DNA from: Apoderus coryli
Taxonomy: Eukaryota > Arthropoda > Insecta > Coleoptera > Attelabidae
Direction of reading: 5' to 3'
NCBI GenBank assembly: GCA_911728435.2
Contig: OU452203.1
Coordinates: forward strand, 17,319,651 to 17,383,650
DNA length: 64,000 bases
Part shown: piece after piece, positions 10,440 to 29,779 of the stretch
How positions within the stretch are numbered: position 1 is the stretch's first letter
Layout: each line of letters begins with the position of its first letter
Translations under genes and position numbers: made by a program
Notes under the pieces: generated by a model
What the model saw: the letters and a program-made list of their open reading frames with translations, nothing else
Told to the model about the DNA's origin: nothing
Databases searched by the model: none

Positions 10440-11060
10440 AATCTCTTAAAATTATACCTAGTATTCAGAGAATTAGTATATGGGTATAAGAAATCTATTG
10501 AACATAAGTTGTTAACACTGTATATTTAATATAAATAATATAGAAAAGTGAAACAAACGATTCGAACCAACATCTCGAGATTGCCGTTCAAGTCTCCTAC
10601 CAATAGTTGAACTACCGTGGCACATGGAAGTCTCCCTCAGTCCGTATATATATCACGCTTTCTATGTGCAGTGCTACGTCGATATCTTAAATTTAAAGAT
10701 AACACAAACTGCCACAACGCATTGTTATTTGAAGTAACAATGTTATTTCTCATTGCAGGCTGCAAACACAAGATAAATAAAAGAGATCTATTCAATATAA
10801 GTTGTTGACACTGTATAATATAGAAGAGTGAAATAAACTAATATTTTTTATAAACTGAAAAAAATCCATGTCAACAACTCTGCATTAAATATCGCGATGT
10901 AGCACATAGAAAGTATATGCACGAATTGAAGACATTTTCACTAGAACGTCTGTCCGGCAATGAGATGTGTGATTCGAATTCCACTCCAAATTTAAGGCCC
11001 AGAAGAAACTTAATCTCACATTTGGGCTAAAGCAAGCAGGCCCACAAACCAAAATATCAG
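10440..11060. repeat. Cluster of tRNA-derived SINE-like copies
   Basis: Minus strand around 10560-10640 carries a tRNA-like A box (TAGTTCAACTATTGG) and a B box (GGTTCGAATCG) at polymerase III spacing, without a foldable complete tRNA. About 60 bases at 10487-10550 recur at 10783-10840 (shared AAGTTGTT, ACACTGTAT, ATATAGAA, AGTGAAA). A segment at 10660-10690 also recurs inverted near 10890-10915 (CTTTCTATGTGC). Another B-box-like motif (AATTCGAATCAC, minus) lies near 10975. This suggests several partial copies of one SINE family nested together. Boundaries are rough. Confidence 0.5.
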
Positions 11061-11751
11061 CAAACATTGTAAGAACAAAATATATTGTTTAAATTATAAA
11101 AAAATACTCACATGTGCTCGAAGCAATATGAAACCACTAAATTTTCAAATGGATTAAACTAAAAAAACAAAATTTGCACAAGTGAATACTGCACAAAGGT
11201 ATATGCGATAACCTCTCTCCTTGGGTTTGTTCGTAAGCTTAGCTTACTTGAAAATTTATCAGTTGGTTGAACGCACCTCCATTGCAACCAATTGTAAGTT
11301 TAAAAACATATAGGGACAATGTCGTAGGTACTTGGGCTATTTCAAATATCAATGCAAACTATTAAATTGAAATATAATAATAATAGGAAAGTACTTTATT
11401 TTTGTATACGAAAATGCTAGGAATTGACTCGTTGATGAGTTATGAAAACGAAGTAATCTATCTCCATACCACAGTATAATAAATAATACAGTATTCTGTC
11501 TTTCACCATTTCACGTTTGCAAGCCGTCCTGCGCATATCGTCGCGCATGCCGCCATTATGGGTTACAACGTCAAAATAATCGCATTGACGTAGATAGATA
11601 CAGTTCACTACTGTGTTCAATATATAGTTCATTGTCGGCGTGTACGAGATAAATAAATATTGTGTTTAAATCTGTGTTTTGTGTTTTTGGTATAGTGTTC
11701 GTGAGAATTAAAAGGATTTTATTTTTATTAACGTGTCTTGGGATTCATACA
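11061..11751. other. Upstream region of the THAP exon
   Basis: No gene seen. A small reading frame on the minus strand (11417-11632) looks fortuitous. The 11500-11620 portion is richer in CG dinucleotides than its surroundings (CGTCGCGCATGCCGCC), which would suit a promoter for the exon that follows. Confidence 0.4.
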
Positions 11752-11852
11752 ATGAATAATCACGGAGGACATGTGTGTGTTGCAAAATGTTGTCCCAATA
11801 AGCGGTACACTTGCTCTAAACATTTTTTTCGCTTCCCCAAAGATCCTGTTAG
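11752..11852 (+). CDS. First exon of a THAP zinc-finger gene (partial)
   Basis: The ATG at 11752 begins a 34-residue stretch with the start of a THAP C2CH DNA-binding domain: two early Cys pairs (CVAKCCPNK), then the THAP signature FFRFPKDPVR. The exon ends at a strong donor (AG then GTGAGT at 11853), exactly where THAP genes are often interrupted, so the frame should continue in a downstream exon with the conserved Trp, the second Cys and His, and AVPTIF. I could not find that continuation between 11.9 and 13.5 kb. Either a long intron intervenes or this is an orphaned fragment. THAP proteins are transcription regulators or derive from P-element transposases. Confidence 0.65.
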
Positions 11853-12825
11853 GTGAGTAATAAGTAAAAATTAAGATAAATACTAGATAATTTTACGTTT
11901 ATAACAACTATTTGTATAACCGTAAAATTTATATTACGAAATGACAGTATCTAATATGTTTTTAAACTAAATACAAGTGAAACATAAACACAAGTTGTCG
12001 CGTGGCTAGTTGTTATTTTATTGACAATATCATTATAAAGTTTCAAGAAATCTTTGCCAAAATTTGCCTTTAAAGTTGCTGTTGTTGTAATTTGTGAATT
12101 AAACTACCCGTTTAACTCACTACAACGATATTCATAATAAACCACGAGAATTGAAATAAACGCGATTTATTAATAAAGGAAAATAACAAACTAAATACAA
12201 AACTGAAACGATTTTAACTGACCAATATAATATAGAAATTGAAAACTAATCAAAAATCTGACAATCTTAATTTTTTTTTGACAATAACAACTTTTTCCAA
12301 TAGTTATTATTATTGTTATTAAAAATCACCCAATCATGTCAACATTTAACTGATAACACCACTCAAGGTTGTTTTCAATCACTATGACACACCACAAATA
12401 TTTCTGAAATTGACAGCGATATTATTATGTACTTAAATATTTTTACAAAAATAAAAATACAGTACTGTGGTTAGAAACCAAAAACTATAATTATTCTTAG
12501 TCAGGACCTGTTTTGTAACCCAAAATGGCGGCATCTTACGTCACACTTTTTTTCAAAGTGCGAACGTGGAGACGGAATGCTGTACTTGTTAATGCTGTGT
12601 CCATACTCCACACTCCACATTGCCACTTCTTTTGTGGCAAGTGGCCAAAAGAAAAGAAGAAGAAATGGATAGGTACCTCAGAAAATAATAATGAGGTACA
12701 TACATTCAAATTTTCTTTTATACTAGTGTGTTTTAAACTGGTGCTAATACCACAGTTTACTTCACTTCGTGTCGGAACGTTTTATCTCTCTGTCTTCAAA
12801 GCAATTCGCCGCTACTATAGTTATA

Positions 12826-12893
12826 GCATTGTCTTTAAAAAGACAATGGTTATAGCATTGTCTTTAAAAGGAAAAGACAATGGTTATAGTATA
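12826..12893. repeat. Tandem palindromic repeats
   Basis: A roughly 30-base unit GTTATAGCATTGTCTTTAAA appears twice. Each unit folds on itself because CATTGTCTTT is followed a few bases later by AAGACAATG; the second copy has an extra AAGG in the loop. Further TATAGTATAGTATC repeats follow up to about 12930. Confidence 0.7.
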
Positions 12894-13149
12894 GTATCTT
12901 ATAGTGTATATAGATATAGTATAACATAGTAGCGGGCCCGAATGTGGCTGGGATTGCGACGAGTCGATGCAGTTTTTAGCGTCTACTGACCCTTCTTATC
13001 TATAGTTATTATTCTATGCTAATACTGGAGACACAAGAAGTATTGAGGAATAGGAATTGGTTTTAAGATAAGTATAAGAATTAAAATCAGGGCTGGAGAT
13101 GCCCACATATTCAAAAACCTCCCGGTGCGATCATAGTAGTCCAGTACTT

Positions 13150-13310
13150 GATAGCGCGGAGAGTGATTGGATGGGTGAGCGGTGCTTCCAGCCGAGTCGG
13201 TAGACGTGCTTATGCCATTGTGTTCATAAACAACCTTTTAAAGATAATGCCTATGTCAAGTAGTTATTGGTTCGGATTCCACGCTAAACTGTAGGTCCAT
13301 ACTTACGCTG
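13150..13310 (+). repeat. tRNA-derived SINE-like element
   Basis: A GCCGAGTCGGTAGACGTG A-box-like motif near 13190 is followed about 75 bases later by GGTTCGGATTCC, which is a B box with one inserted G. The sequence between does not form a complete tRNA cloverleaf. A+T content drops sharply compared with the flanks. This fits the head of a SINE; its tail is not obvious. Confidence 0.45.
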
Positions 13311-13566
13311 GCTGGATGTCAAATGTCAATTCCATGACAAGACAGACAAGATGCCATATGCCATTAATACAGAAAAAAAACCATAGACCATAGACAAACC
13401 ACAGCTGTTATTTTATTTTTTCATGATTTTTTCTAATTTTGATGCAATTTTCATGATAGCCAGTTTAACATAGTAATTTTTGCACATAACAAATAATATG
13501 TGGTATACCTAATATGTAATACATTTATTGTTTTGTAGATATTTTTTTTTTATTAAACTTAGAATT

Positions 13567-14728
13567 ATGGCGCTCCTATTTCTGGGCGAAGATCCTTGGT
13601 ATAATAATATATTGTTTACTTATGATTTCATTTTATAAATACGTTGGTATATTTAAGGATTCGCGAGCATGAATCCTGCGAAAAACTCCAAAGAGATATT
13701 ATGGAACAACTAACACAACGTCAGAAATATACAAGAAATAGCGATAATTATTCGCAATTATCAGCTACGATACGCCTACATTTAAAACAATATAATAATG
13801 AAGTTACACAATTAAAGCAAAAATTGGATTTAGCCTCAACCTGTGGTTCTATGTATCCTTATAACAACAGAAAAATTATGAATAAAAACAGATTTTTTAT
13901 TTATACTCAAAAACTCTGTAAATTTCAATAAAAATAGCTTGAAAATGGGTTTGAATATTCCTTAATATTTACATAAAGAACCGCAGCAGAAATTGAAAGA
14001 AGGACTAGGCAGATCGAAGTTTTAGATACCAAAGCAATCCAAATGAAGAGGATATTTGATAATCAAGTTGCGGAAAAGTTAAGTGCAGAAAGGAGTCAAC
14101 TTATTGGTAAAGTAATGACCATTAAACTTCGTTCCGGCAATTAATTTTGAAGATATGTAGATTTACCTGCTGTTTATTTAAGGTACAGGTACTTCGCAAT
14201 GGGATAGTGCCAATGTTTCATCGCAGAGTGTGGAAGTTGATGTCGTTGATTTGAGAAATCAACAAAAACGCTTGTTAGACGATCAGAATAAAGGTTTGGA
14301 GAATTTATCACAAATTATATCCCGTCAAAAAGATATCGCCAATATTATATCCGATGAAGTTGATCTGCATAATGGTAAATACTCAATAACACTTAAGTAA
14401 AATTGGTTTTAAGAAGATTTAAGTAAAAACATTCGGAACAGTTACAAGGCTAGGCTTTTCGAAATCGAAAGGCCTAAATAAACGATTAGCCGCTTTATTA
14501 AACAGTAGCAATCTGAACGTATTTTTGATTTTGCCAGGTCAGAAATAAATCTGTTGTCTTTTTCTAGAAATCATCGATGATTTGGACACGCAAATCGACC
14601 GAACAGATCAACGAGTCCGAAATGAGACTCAACATGTTTCTGTAGTAGACAGAAAAGACAACACGTGCGCATATTGGATTGTGATTATTATTTTATTTAT
14701 TAGTATTATTGTTGTGGCAGTTTTATAA
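13567..14728 (+). CDS. Syx8: Syntaxin-8 (Qc-SNARE), complete
   Basis: Syntaxin-8 is a tail-anchored Qc-SNARE of the endosome that pairs with syntaxin-7, Vti1b and VAMP8 in late endosome fusion. Exons are 13567-13598, 13658-13852, 13979-14106, 14183-14374 and 14568-14728; phases join cleanly and the total is 235 residues (human protein 236). The start MALLFLGEDPW keeps the DPW motif, a three-helix N-terminal domain follows (about 12-110), then the SNARE motif (about 138-195) with RQKDI and NEIIDDL, VVDRKD, and a C-terminal membrane anchor of 19 hydrophobic residues ending in VVAVL. The residue at the ionic zero layer, Gln in typical syntaxin-8, is His here (His181, codon CAT at 14368-14370). 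Everything else is intact. AATAAA is at 14827. It converges on UQCRC2. Confidence 0.93.
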
Positions 14729-14985
14729 AATAGAATTTAGAAGACAATAGTTAAAAACTAAATGCCAAAGTAATTTTTTATGCATCTGAAATATATTTTA
14801 TAATTTTTTTTAAAATTATTTTTATGAATAAACACGTAATTGAGTTAAAAAAAAAGACAGGGATTCTATTTTTCACTTTATTTTCTTTTTCAACATAACA
14901 GAATATTACAAATAATTACCTTAATTATATTTATTTAGGACTTTTAATAACTTAAAAACTCTTTTCTGAGAGTGGATTATTTAAT

Positions 14986-17112
14986 TTATTTAAGGTCAGC
15001 AGCATATGGTACGTTTTTAAGATTGCCCACGGATGCTATTGTTAGCTTTCTACCAGCTTTTTGTAATGCCTGAAAAAACACAAAATATAACATAAAGCCT
15101 AATACGAAGTACATGACAGAGATTGATTTTACCTGTTTCACGTCATTGGGTGTGATGGAATCAACAGCCGCAGCAAGTTGATTTGCGGAGAGGGCATTTC
15201 CTGTCAAAACTGCTTGTGTTCCTAAATTATACACAGCTTTAGTACCGCTCTCATTGTCACACAGAATTGAAGCCTTCAATTGGTTTTTACCTAACACAAA
15301 AGATTCAAATTATCTGCTATGTAAATAAACAATAGTAGTTGTCGAATTTTCTTGTAATCAACCACGTTTTATGAATATTTGGAATGGAAGTTACATTTGG
15401 TGACAGACGTATTCGATAAAGAGGGCTTCACGTTACACAGTTGTCTATCTTTGGTATGCATACTCTTGGAAGGGGAAGTACCAGTTTATTTTATAGCCAG
15501 AACTCAAATGTGTATGTGTTGAACAGAGATCTGAAATAATTTTTGTTCGTTTCGCAGGTTTATTTGCTGCTTTTTCAAGTTCTAGTTTAACAATTTTCTA
15601 GAATTTACTAATATAACTTTGATTTTGGCAAAACACCTCCGTTCTCTTAATTGTTTATTTTTCTTGAGACAACCTCACAAAATAGTGGTGAAAATAAATA
15701 CCACAAAAGATCATTTACCTCTCTGTACATCGGCATCGCTAATATTACCACTCTTCAACACTTGCACAGCACCCTCTACCAGTTTAGCAGCACTAGAACT
15801 AGGCACCGCCAAAAGGACACCAACTAAACCTGTGTCAGAATAGTTGGCATTTATACCAACAGAGGCAAATTGATCATTACTGCCACCTATAAATAAATTA
15901 ATCTAGTATTTTATGAATTCTGATCGTTTACAGAATGTTATACTTACCTAAGGCTTTATTTAAGACTCCATTATCGCCAGTACTCCACTTGATTTGCGGT
16001 CCTGCAGAAAGTGCTTTTTGTAGAACACCACAAGCGAGGACTTCTTTGGTTTTGGTTAATGGCGCGCCTTCACCTGCGATAGCTACAAATGCGAAATCTC
16101 CGCCTTTATCGGACCTAATCATACACAAACATAAATTTGGGCACCAAGATAAAAGTTAACGTTCTCACCGTATTTCCCCGCCCTTATAGGGAGACGCTGG
16201 AGCCTGACATTGCGCACTGCCCAGTTTTAGAGATTGCGCGATTTTTAATACATCAGAATCACACATACCATACCCAACCACTGCAGCACGATTCGCTGCG
16301 AAATTATTTGCGACAAAATGTTGCAAAGTTTCACTAGACACTTTACCAATTTGGAATTTGGGAATGAACAATGAATTGCCCAAACCAGAACGGAAAGCTG
16401 CCTTGTGTAACAAATCTATCGCTCTTAACTGCGAAAATAAACGTTATATAGCTATACTTAACTGAAAGACTTTCTAAAATTATTTACTTACTTGAAGCGG
16501 TCTAACAGCAAGCTCAAGTTTAAGTCTACCCGATAACTCAGACAGCTCCCAAGGATGGAACACTTGTTGTGTCGCAACTTCAATTAAAAATGGTAACGCT
16601 TTCTCAACAGCACCTGGGGTACCTTCAAGAATGTATGCAATAGTCTCACGATCAGATGTTGCAGTTAAGTTAGCCCCAACTTGTTGAATATTACGCGTAA
16701 TAGCGAATTGAGTCGCATTCCTTGCCGAAAGACCAGCGGCAACCCGTAGAATGTGCGCTGCACCAAGGGTTTCTTCAGTCTCATTTCGAGAACCAGCTCT
16801 AAATCAATAAAAACAGATTAGTATTTCTTTTAGAATATTAAGCTATTTATCAACCTGAACACTATTGAAACTCTATTAATTGAAGAACTGTTGTCAGCAG
16901 ATACAGCAACGAGATTGTTTGATAAAACTGTACTCTTTACATCGTAGTTTGGGACGCCGCTAATAGGCGCCAGCTGTGAATAGCCCCTAGTCTAGAAAAA
17001 GTCATTATATTACTTTTACATAACAAGTTAACCTAAGTTTTAGCAACTCAATTATGTAATAACTTACAGCCGCAGCGCGAAGCAATGGTACTTTTGTAAG
17101 AGTAGAGGTCAT
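14986..17112 (-). CDS. UQCRC2: Cytochrome b-c1 complex core protein 2 (UQCRC2), complete
   Basis: UQCRC2 is a core subunit of mitochondrial respiratory complex III, related to the mitochondrial processing peptidase but without catalytic zinc site. Eight exons on the minus strand: 17068-17112, 16855-16991, 16492-16798, 16169-16428, 15948-16114, 15719-15886, 15133-15290 and 14986-15069, with GT-AG introns throughout and a total of 441 residues (about the family length). The N-terminus MTSTLTKVPLLRAAATRGYSQ is a basic, acid-free mitochondrial presequence. The first M16 domain has AGSRNETEETLGAAHILR where active peptidases have HxxEH; the His and Glu pattern is absent, as expected for core 2. The second M16 domain follows, with small-residue-rich VPSSSAAKLVEGAVQVLKSG. 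A minus-strand polyadenylation signal is complementary to TTTATT at 14930-14935. It is divergent from the TMEM184 gene. Confidence 0.95.
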
Positions 17113-18926
17113 TTTATTGAAAAAAATGCGAGTAGTTAGGTAAATTTTGTTCAAATTAATCGAATATTACTCTTACTGTAATTAGGGTTTTCGAAACTCA
17201 TATAACAACTGTCAAATCTGTTGATAATTGTGAATTTTTATTATGTCACATGTCAGATGTAATAGGATGTAATTTTGAGATCCATTTCTCAGTTAACTGT
17301 CACCAAACTTGTAAAAGGAATGTGCAGAACAGACATGTGAGGAAAATTGATAATTATTAGGGCTTAACTTAGAAAAATAAACAAACAGCTTAGGGCGTCA
17401 ACAAAGAAGAGGAGACCATTATTGTTTCTAAAGACAATGCTTGGACAATAATTTTAATAAATTTCGGGATACGATGAAAACAGTAATTTTGGTTTCTACA
17501 TTTGAATACTTTATGGTGGCTAGTTAAGAATTTAATGTGCATTACGGATACAATAAAAAAACTGAGTTGGCTGTATGCTACAAATCGCAAGAGGGCATAA
17601 AAGGTTAGTACTTGCTTCGGCGGTACTAACTTTTTTGAAGGTGGAGGCCACACCGAAAGAAGAAGAACTTTTTTGAATTGACCTATGGCGAAATATCTGT
17701 TCGCTCTAAACAAAAACGTAGCCTTATTTATAAATGAAAATGTTCCTTATATATCCAATATGCCAATATCATATATTTTCACTGACTGTCCTTTACATAA
17801 CTAAATTCAATAATGTCATTTATAAGCTCATTACATGAGTGTGAAGTGTGAACAATAATACCCTCGCATCAGAGGTAAATAAAATATATTCCCACAGATC
17901 TTTCTAGATCTGTGGATATTCAATATAATTAAAAATATTACTGGTTGTATAAGTTGTCAAAAAATGCAATGCATCATCCCACGCATGCGTATTACGTTTT
18001 AATTTTATTGCGAAAAAGAAATATGGTTGCAAAGTAACTCCTAAAACAAATCTGTGTCCAATTATTTCGTACAAATTTAAGCCCTTTTAGGGCCAAAAAC
18101 ATAATTTTAAAAGTAAAACGATGCAAATTACGTTTATCTTATAGTTAGTGTAGTGTTTAAAGTGAGAGGCAATTTGGTAGATTATAAAAACAGTGAATCA
18201 AACATTAGTGAATAGTTTTTTAGTGAAATACCAGGACTACAATAATAACACAGGTGAGAGGGACAACATATGTCAGATTACATAGGTATATAATATAAAT
18301 ATAAAAATCTCCGACAAATATTAGAAATTATTGCGACATGATTTTTGATTGTGCTATGCTATAACACCAATATGAGATACGAGGTAAACTTGTGTTAATT
18401 ATTTATAAATAGAACAAAGTAATTTGGAAAGTACTAAGTATATTATCATCAAAGAACGACCAATATTTGCACCACATTACCTGTAACTAACTACTACCAC
18501 TTTCAGTAATTAGGTACTATATTAAATATTTTTACTATATTTTTTTTTAACTGATATGAGACAGTATGCATACTACCTATTTAAATTTAAGATAGAATAT
18601 ATTTTCCTGCCAATTTTTGCAAGTATAACTTTGCAGTTCCTAAATACTTAGTAGGTATATTTGCAATTTACTATTTAATTTGGCCCAAGATCCCGAATCG
18701 ACTTTCACTCGTCTGTGTTGTTAATCAAAGTCATTTTTGAAATTACTAACAAATGTTTGGCATCAGGTAAATTATATATCATTTAATTAACAATAAAAAT
18801 ATAGTTTTTATAAAGGGTATCAATCAATCAATCTAAAGTATTATTATTTTCGGTAATTAAAATTACCTATTATTCAACAGAAACTATTCCACGAACTAAA
18901 CTATTGGCGCTTGTGTCTTGTTTCAG
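17113..18926. promoter_or_regulatory. Divergent upstream region of UQCRC2 and TMEM184
   Basis: About 1.8 kb separates the two coding starts. A probable non-coding first exon of the TMEM184 gene ends at 18253 (ACACAG followed by GTGAGA), and its partner acceptor is TTGTTTCAG ending at 18926, two bases before the ATG. The transcript start should therefore lie somewhere before about 18200. A perfect hairpin is at 17892-17915. Nothing else is recognised. Confidence 0.5.
17892..17915. repeat. Perfect short hairpin
   Basis: Ten-base stem CCACAGATCT with a four-base loop TTCT and an exact complementary arm. It lies in the shared upstream region; no function can be assigned. Confidence 0.75.
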
Positions 18927-18928
18927 TA

Positions 18929-27155
<8,227 letters not shown>

Positions 27156-27690
27156 TAAAAAATCTTATTTGGTATTGACTAATTATTGTGTATATGTAGA
27201 TATTTTTGTACAGTTGGAATAATATATCAAGCGCAAATTCAAAAATAATTGTCCAATTTTGCTGTACCGAATTTTGAACCAACTATTATTAACGAAAAAC
27301 ATTTAGTTGATTTCTAGAAGCAACATTCCGGAGACGTGAGAAGTTCCAGAAGAAAAATTACAAATTTTGTATATTTATTTAGATATCCAACTATAAAAAT
27401 CCAACTGTACAAAAATCTGTTGAATGTATTTGTTACCCAAATCTAACTAGGAAATATAAATTACTTAATCTAGTCAAAATAATTTAATTATACCAAAAAC
27501 TATAAAATTAGTAACATTAAATTATAAAGGTTGTCCCACGACGTACATCATCGGTCGATATAGCAATTATTGTTGCGCAACGTCGGGCATTCGGTAATGT
27601 TAAATTATTATTAAGAGTAAATAAAAATAAAACATATTTTTATACATGTATATTACTGTGGATAATACGTACCTCACATTTTAATGTATA

Positions 27691-29777
27691 CAGGGTGGTC
27701 CAACGAAAAGTTTGCACCTAGCTTTTCTCTTTTTTTTGTAGTCGAATGCGAAAATGCTCGGACACGTCGATTTTGCTTTTGAGGGGGACACATTTTAAAC
27801 ATATTTTTCGATCTGCGCCTTTAACCCCCTAGCGGGGGTGAGTAACAACCCTAAAATTTTAAATGGAAAGAGGGGTCTAATGACATATCATTTGAAAGGA
27901 CACAAAATTGTCTTTCTAATGATACCCTATTTGTCGAATTTTACTAAAACAGTTAATACGAAAACGACTTTAAAGACATTAAGCCGATAATTTTGGTATT
28001 AATGAGAAATACAAATAAGTTTTAATTATTACGACTGAAAACAACTACAATCATTTCTAAATTATTTACTTTGAAGAAAAACGGGATTTCAAAAACACTA
28101 TCTTATTTATCAGAACTAAATTCCTCACTAATCGTTTGCGTTTTTTGTTGAAATAAAAACTGCAGATACGTGTAGGAAAAGAATTTACACCGTTTATTTT
28201 AGTCTTTTCATTGATTCAGTTTGGTTGCTTCTCAAGTTATTTTACTTTTACCGTACAAAATGATTTATTCCATTCTAGAACGAGTTGAAATTGTTAAACT
28301 TTATTTTCAAAATAATAGTAGTGCTAGACTTACGGCTCGCTTATTTAATGAGAGACATCCCGATAAAAATGTGAATGATGTGTACGTTGGCAAGTTAGTT
28401 AAAAAGTTTGTAGATACCGGATCTGTCTGTAATGTAAAACACCAGCCGCAGAAACCGATCAGAAATGAAGCTGTGGAAGTCGCTGTTTTAGGGCATGTTG
28501 AAATGGATCATAGTCAAAGTACCCGTCAACTAGCTGAAGCCTCAGGTGTCTCCCGTTCGTCCATAATACGAATTTTAAAAGCGTACAAATTTCATCCGTA
28601 CAAAATCAAATTAGTACAGGAACTAAATGAGGATGATCCTGATAGAAGGCTGCAATTTTGTGAAGCAATGAGCCAGCGTTTAATTGAAGATCCGCAATTA
28701 TTATTTAACATTTGTTTTTCCGACGAATGCACATTTTATTTGAATGGAGCTGTAAATAGGCACAATTGCCGTTACTGGGATGACAGTAACCCACATTTAT
28801 TCCGTGAGGTTCATACCCAGTATCCTCAAAAAATAAACGTCTGGTGTGGCATATTAGGAAATCATATTATAGGACCACTTTTTATTCCTGGAAATTTAAC
28901 TGGTGAAGTGTACCTAAACATGCTTGAAGACACAATTGATCCTTTAATAACACAAATAATAGAAGATGACCAAAATCATACTGCTGATCGGCTTTATTTC
29001 CAGCAAGATGGAGCACCTCCGCACTATGTGGCTCCTGTAAGACAGTTCTTAGATGACCGGTTCCCTGGACGGTGGATTGGAAGGAGGGGCCCAATTGAAT
29101 GGCCTGCCAGGTCACCGGATTTATCGCCTTTAGACTTTTTTCTTTGGGGGCACTTAAAAAATAAATGTTTTGCCACGAAGCCCGAGTCCATAGAAGATCT
29201 TCGCCAACGCATTACAGAAGAGTGCAGAAACATAACACCTGATATGCTACAAAATGTTAGAAATAGATTTGAACAAAATCTGTATTATTGTATGGAATCA
29301 AATGGGTCACATTTTCAACATTTGTTAATGTAACGTTTTAATAAATCAATTTAACAGCTTGTTTACTTTTTTTACAAAGCAATGTTAAAACTAACAAACA
29401 TTGGAATGTACTAACGATTGCAGGTGTTTTCACTCGCAATAATTAAAACTTATTTGTATTTCTCATTAATACCAAAATTATCGGCTTAATGTCTTTAAAG
29501 TCGTTTTCGTATTAACTGTTTTAGTAAAATTCGACAAATAGGGTATCATTAGAAAGACAATTTTGTGTCCTTTCAAATGATATGTCATTAGACCCCTCTT
29601 TCCATTTAAAATTTTAGGGTTGTTACTCACCCCCGCTAGGGGGTTAAAGGCGCAGATCGAAAAATATGTTTAAAATGTGTCCCCCTCAAAAGCAAAATCG
29701 ACGTGTCCGAGCATTTTCGCATTCGACTACAAAAAAAAGAGAAAAGCTAGGTGCAAACTTTTCGTTGGACCACCCTG
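27691..29777 (+). mobile_element. Apparently intact Tc1/mariner-type transposon with long TIRs
   Basis: A 2,087-base element flanked by the TA target duplication (27689-27690 and 29778-29779). It starts CAGGGTGGTCCAACGAAAAG and ends with the exact complement. The terminal inverted repeats run from 27691 to about 28032 and from about 29434 to 29777; comparing them by eye I see no mismatch over this 340-base length, after which similarity fades through about 25 more bases. The internal gene is an uninterrupted transposase. Identical ends and an intact gene indicate recent insertion and possible present activity. Confidence 0.92.
28260..29333 (+). CDS. Tc1/mariner superfamily DDE/D transposase (DD41D spacing)
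   Basis: A 357-residue transposase. Start chosen at the ATG 28260-28262 (MIYSILERVEIVKLYFQ); upstream in-frame codons lack an ATG. The N-terminal half has two helix-turn-helix regions (residues about 1-50 and 85-115, the latter STRQLAEASGVSRSSIIRIL). The catalytic core shows the first Asp in FSDECTF (Asp155), the second in FQQDGAPPHY (Asp250) and the third in SPDLSPLDFFLWG. Counting to Asp292, the equivalent of the mariner third acid, gives 41 intervening residues, the DD41D pattern reported for rosa-like or visitor-like insect elements. WIGRRGPIEWPARSPDL is typical of these families. There is no frameshift or stop. Confidence 0.92.
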   Translation: MIYSILERVEIVKLYFQNNSSARLTARLFNERHPDKNVNDVYVGKLVKKFVDTGSVCNVKHQPQKPIRNEAVEVAVLGHVEMDHSQSTRQLAEASGVSRSSIIRILKAYKFHPYKIKLVQELNEDDPDRRLQFCEAMSQRLIEDPQLLFNICFSDECTFYLNGAVNRHNCRYWDDSNPHLFREVHTQYPQKINVWCGILGNHIIGPLFIPGNLTGEVYLNMLEDTIDPLITQIIEDDQNHTADRLYFQQDGAPPHYVAPVRQFLDDRFPGRWIGRRGPIEWPARSPDLSPLDFFLWGHLKNKCFATKPESIEDLRQRITEECRNITPDMLQNVRNRFEQNLYYCMESNGSHFQHLLM

Positions 29778-29779
29778 TA

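Larger units (their letters stand above)
11853..13566. other. Spacer or THAP intron
   Basis: No continuation exon identified. An ORF of 134 codons at 12525-12929 ends in simple repeats and has no recognised domain. The stretch includes the tandem hairpins at 12826-12893 and a SINE-like element at 13150-13310. Confidence 0.4.

Noticed and set aside
10560..10640. Functional tRNA gene
   Set aside because: Boxes A and B are present but acceptor and anticodon stems do not pair; better read as a SINE head.
12525..12929. 134-codon frame MAASYVTLFFKV as a gene or THAP continuation
   Set aside because: Lacks the THAP Trp, Cys-His and AVPTIF features and runs into simple repeats.
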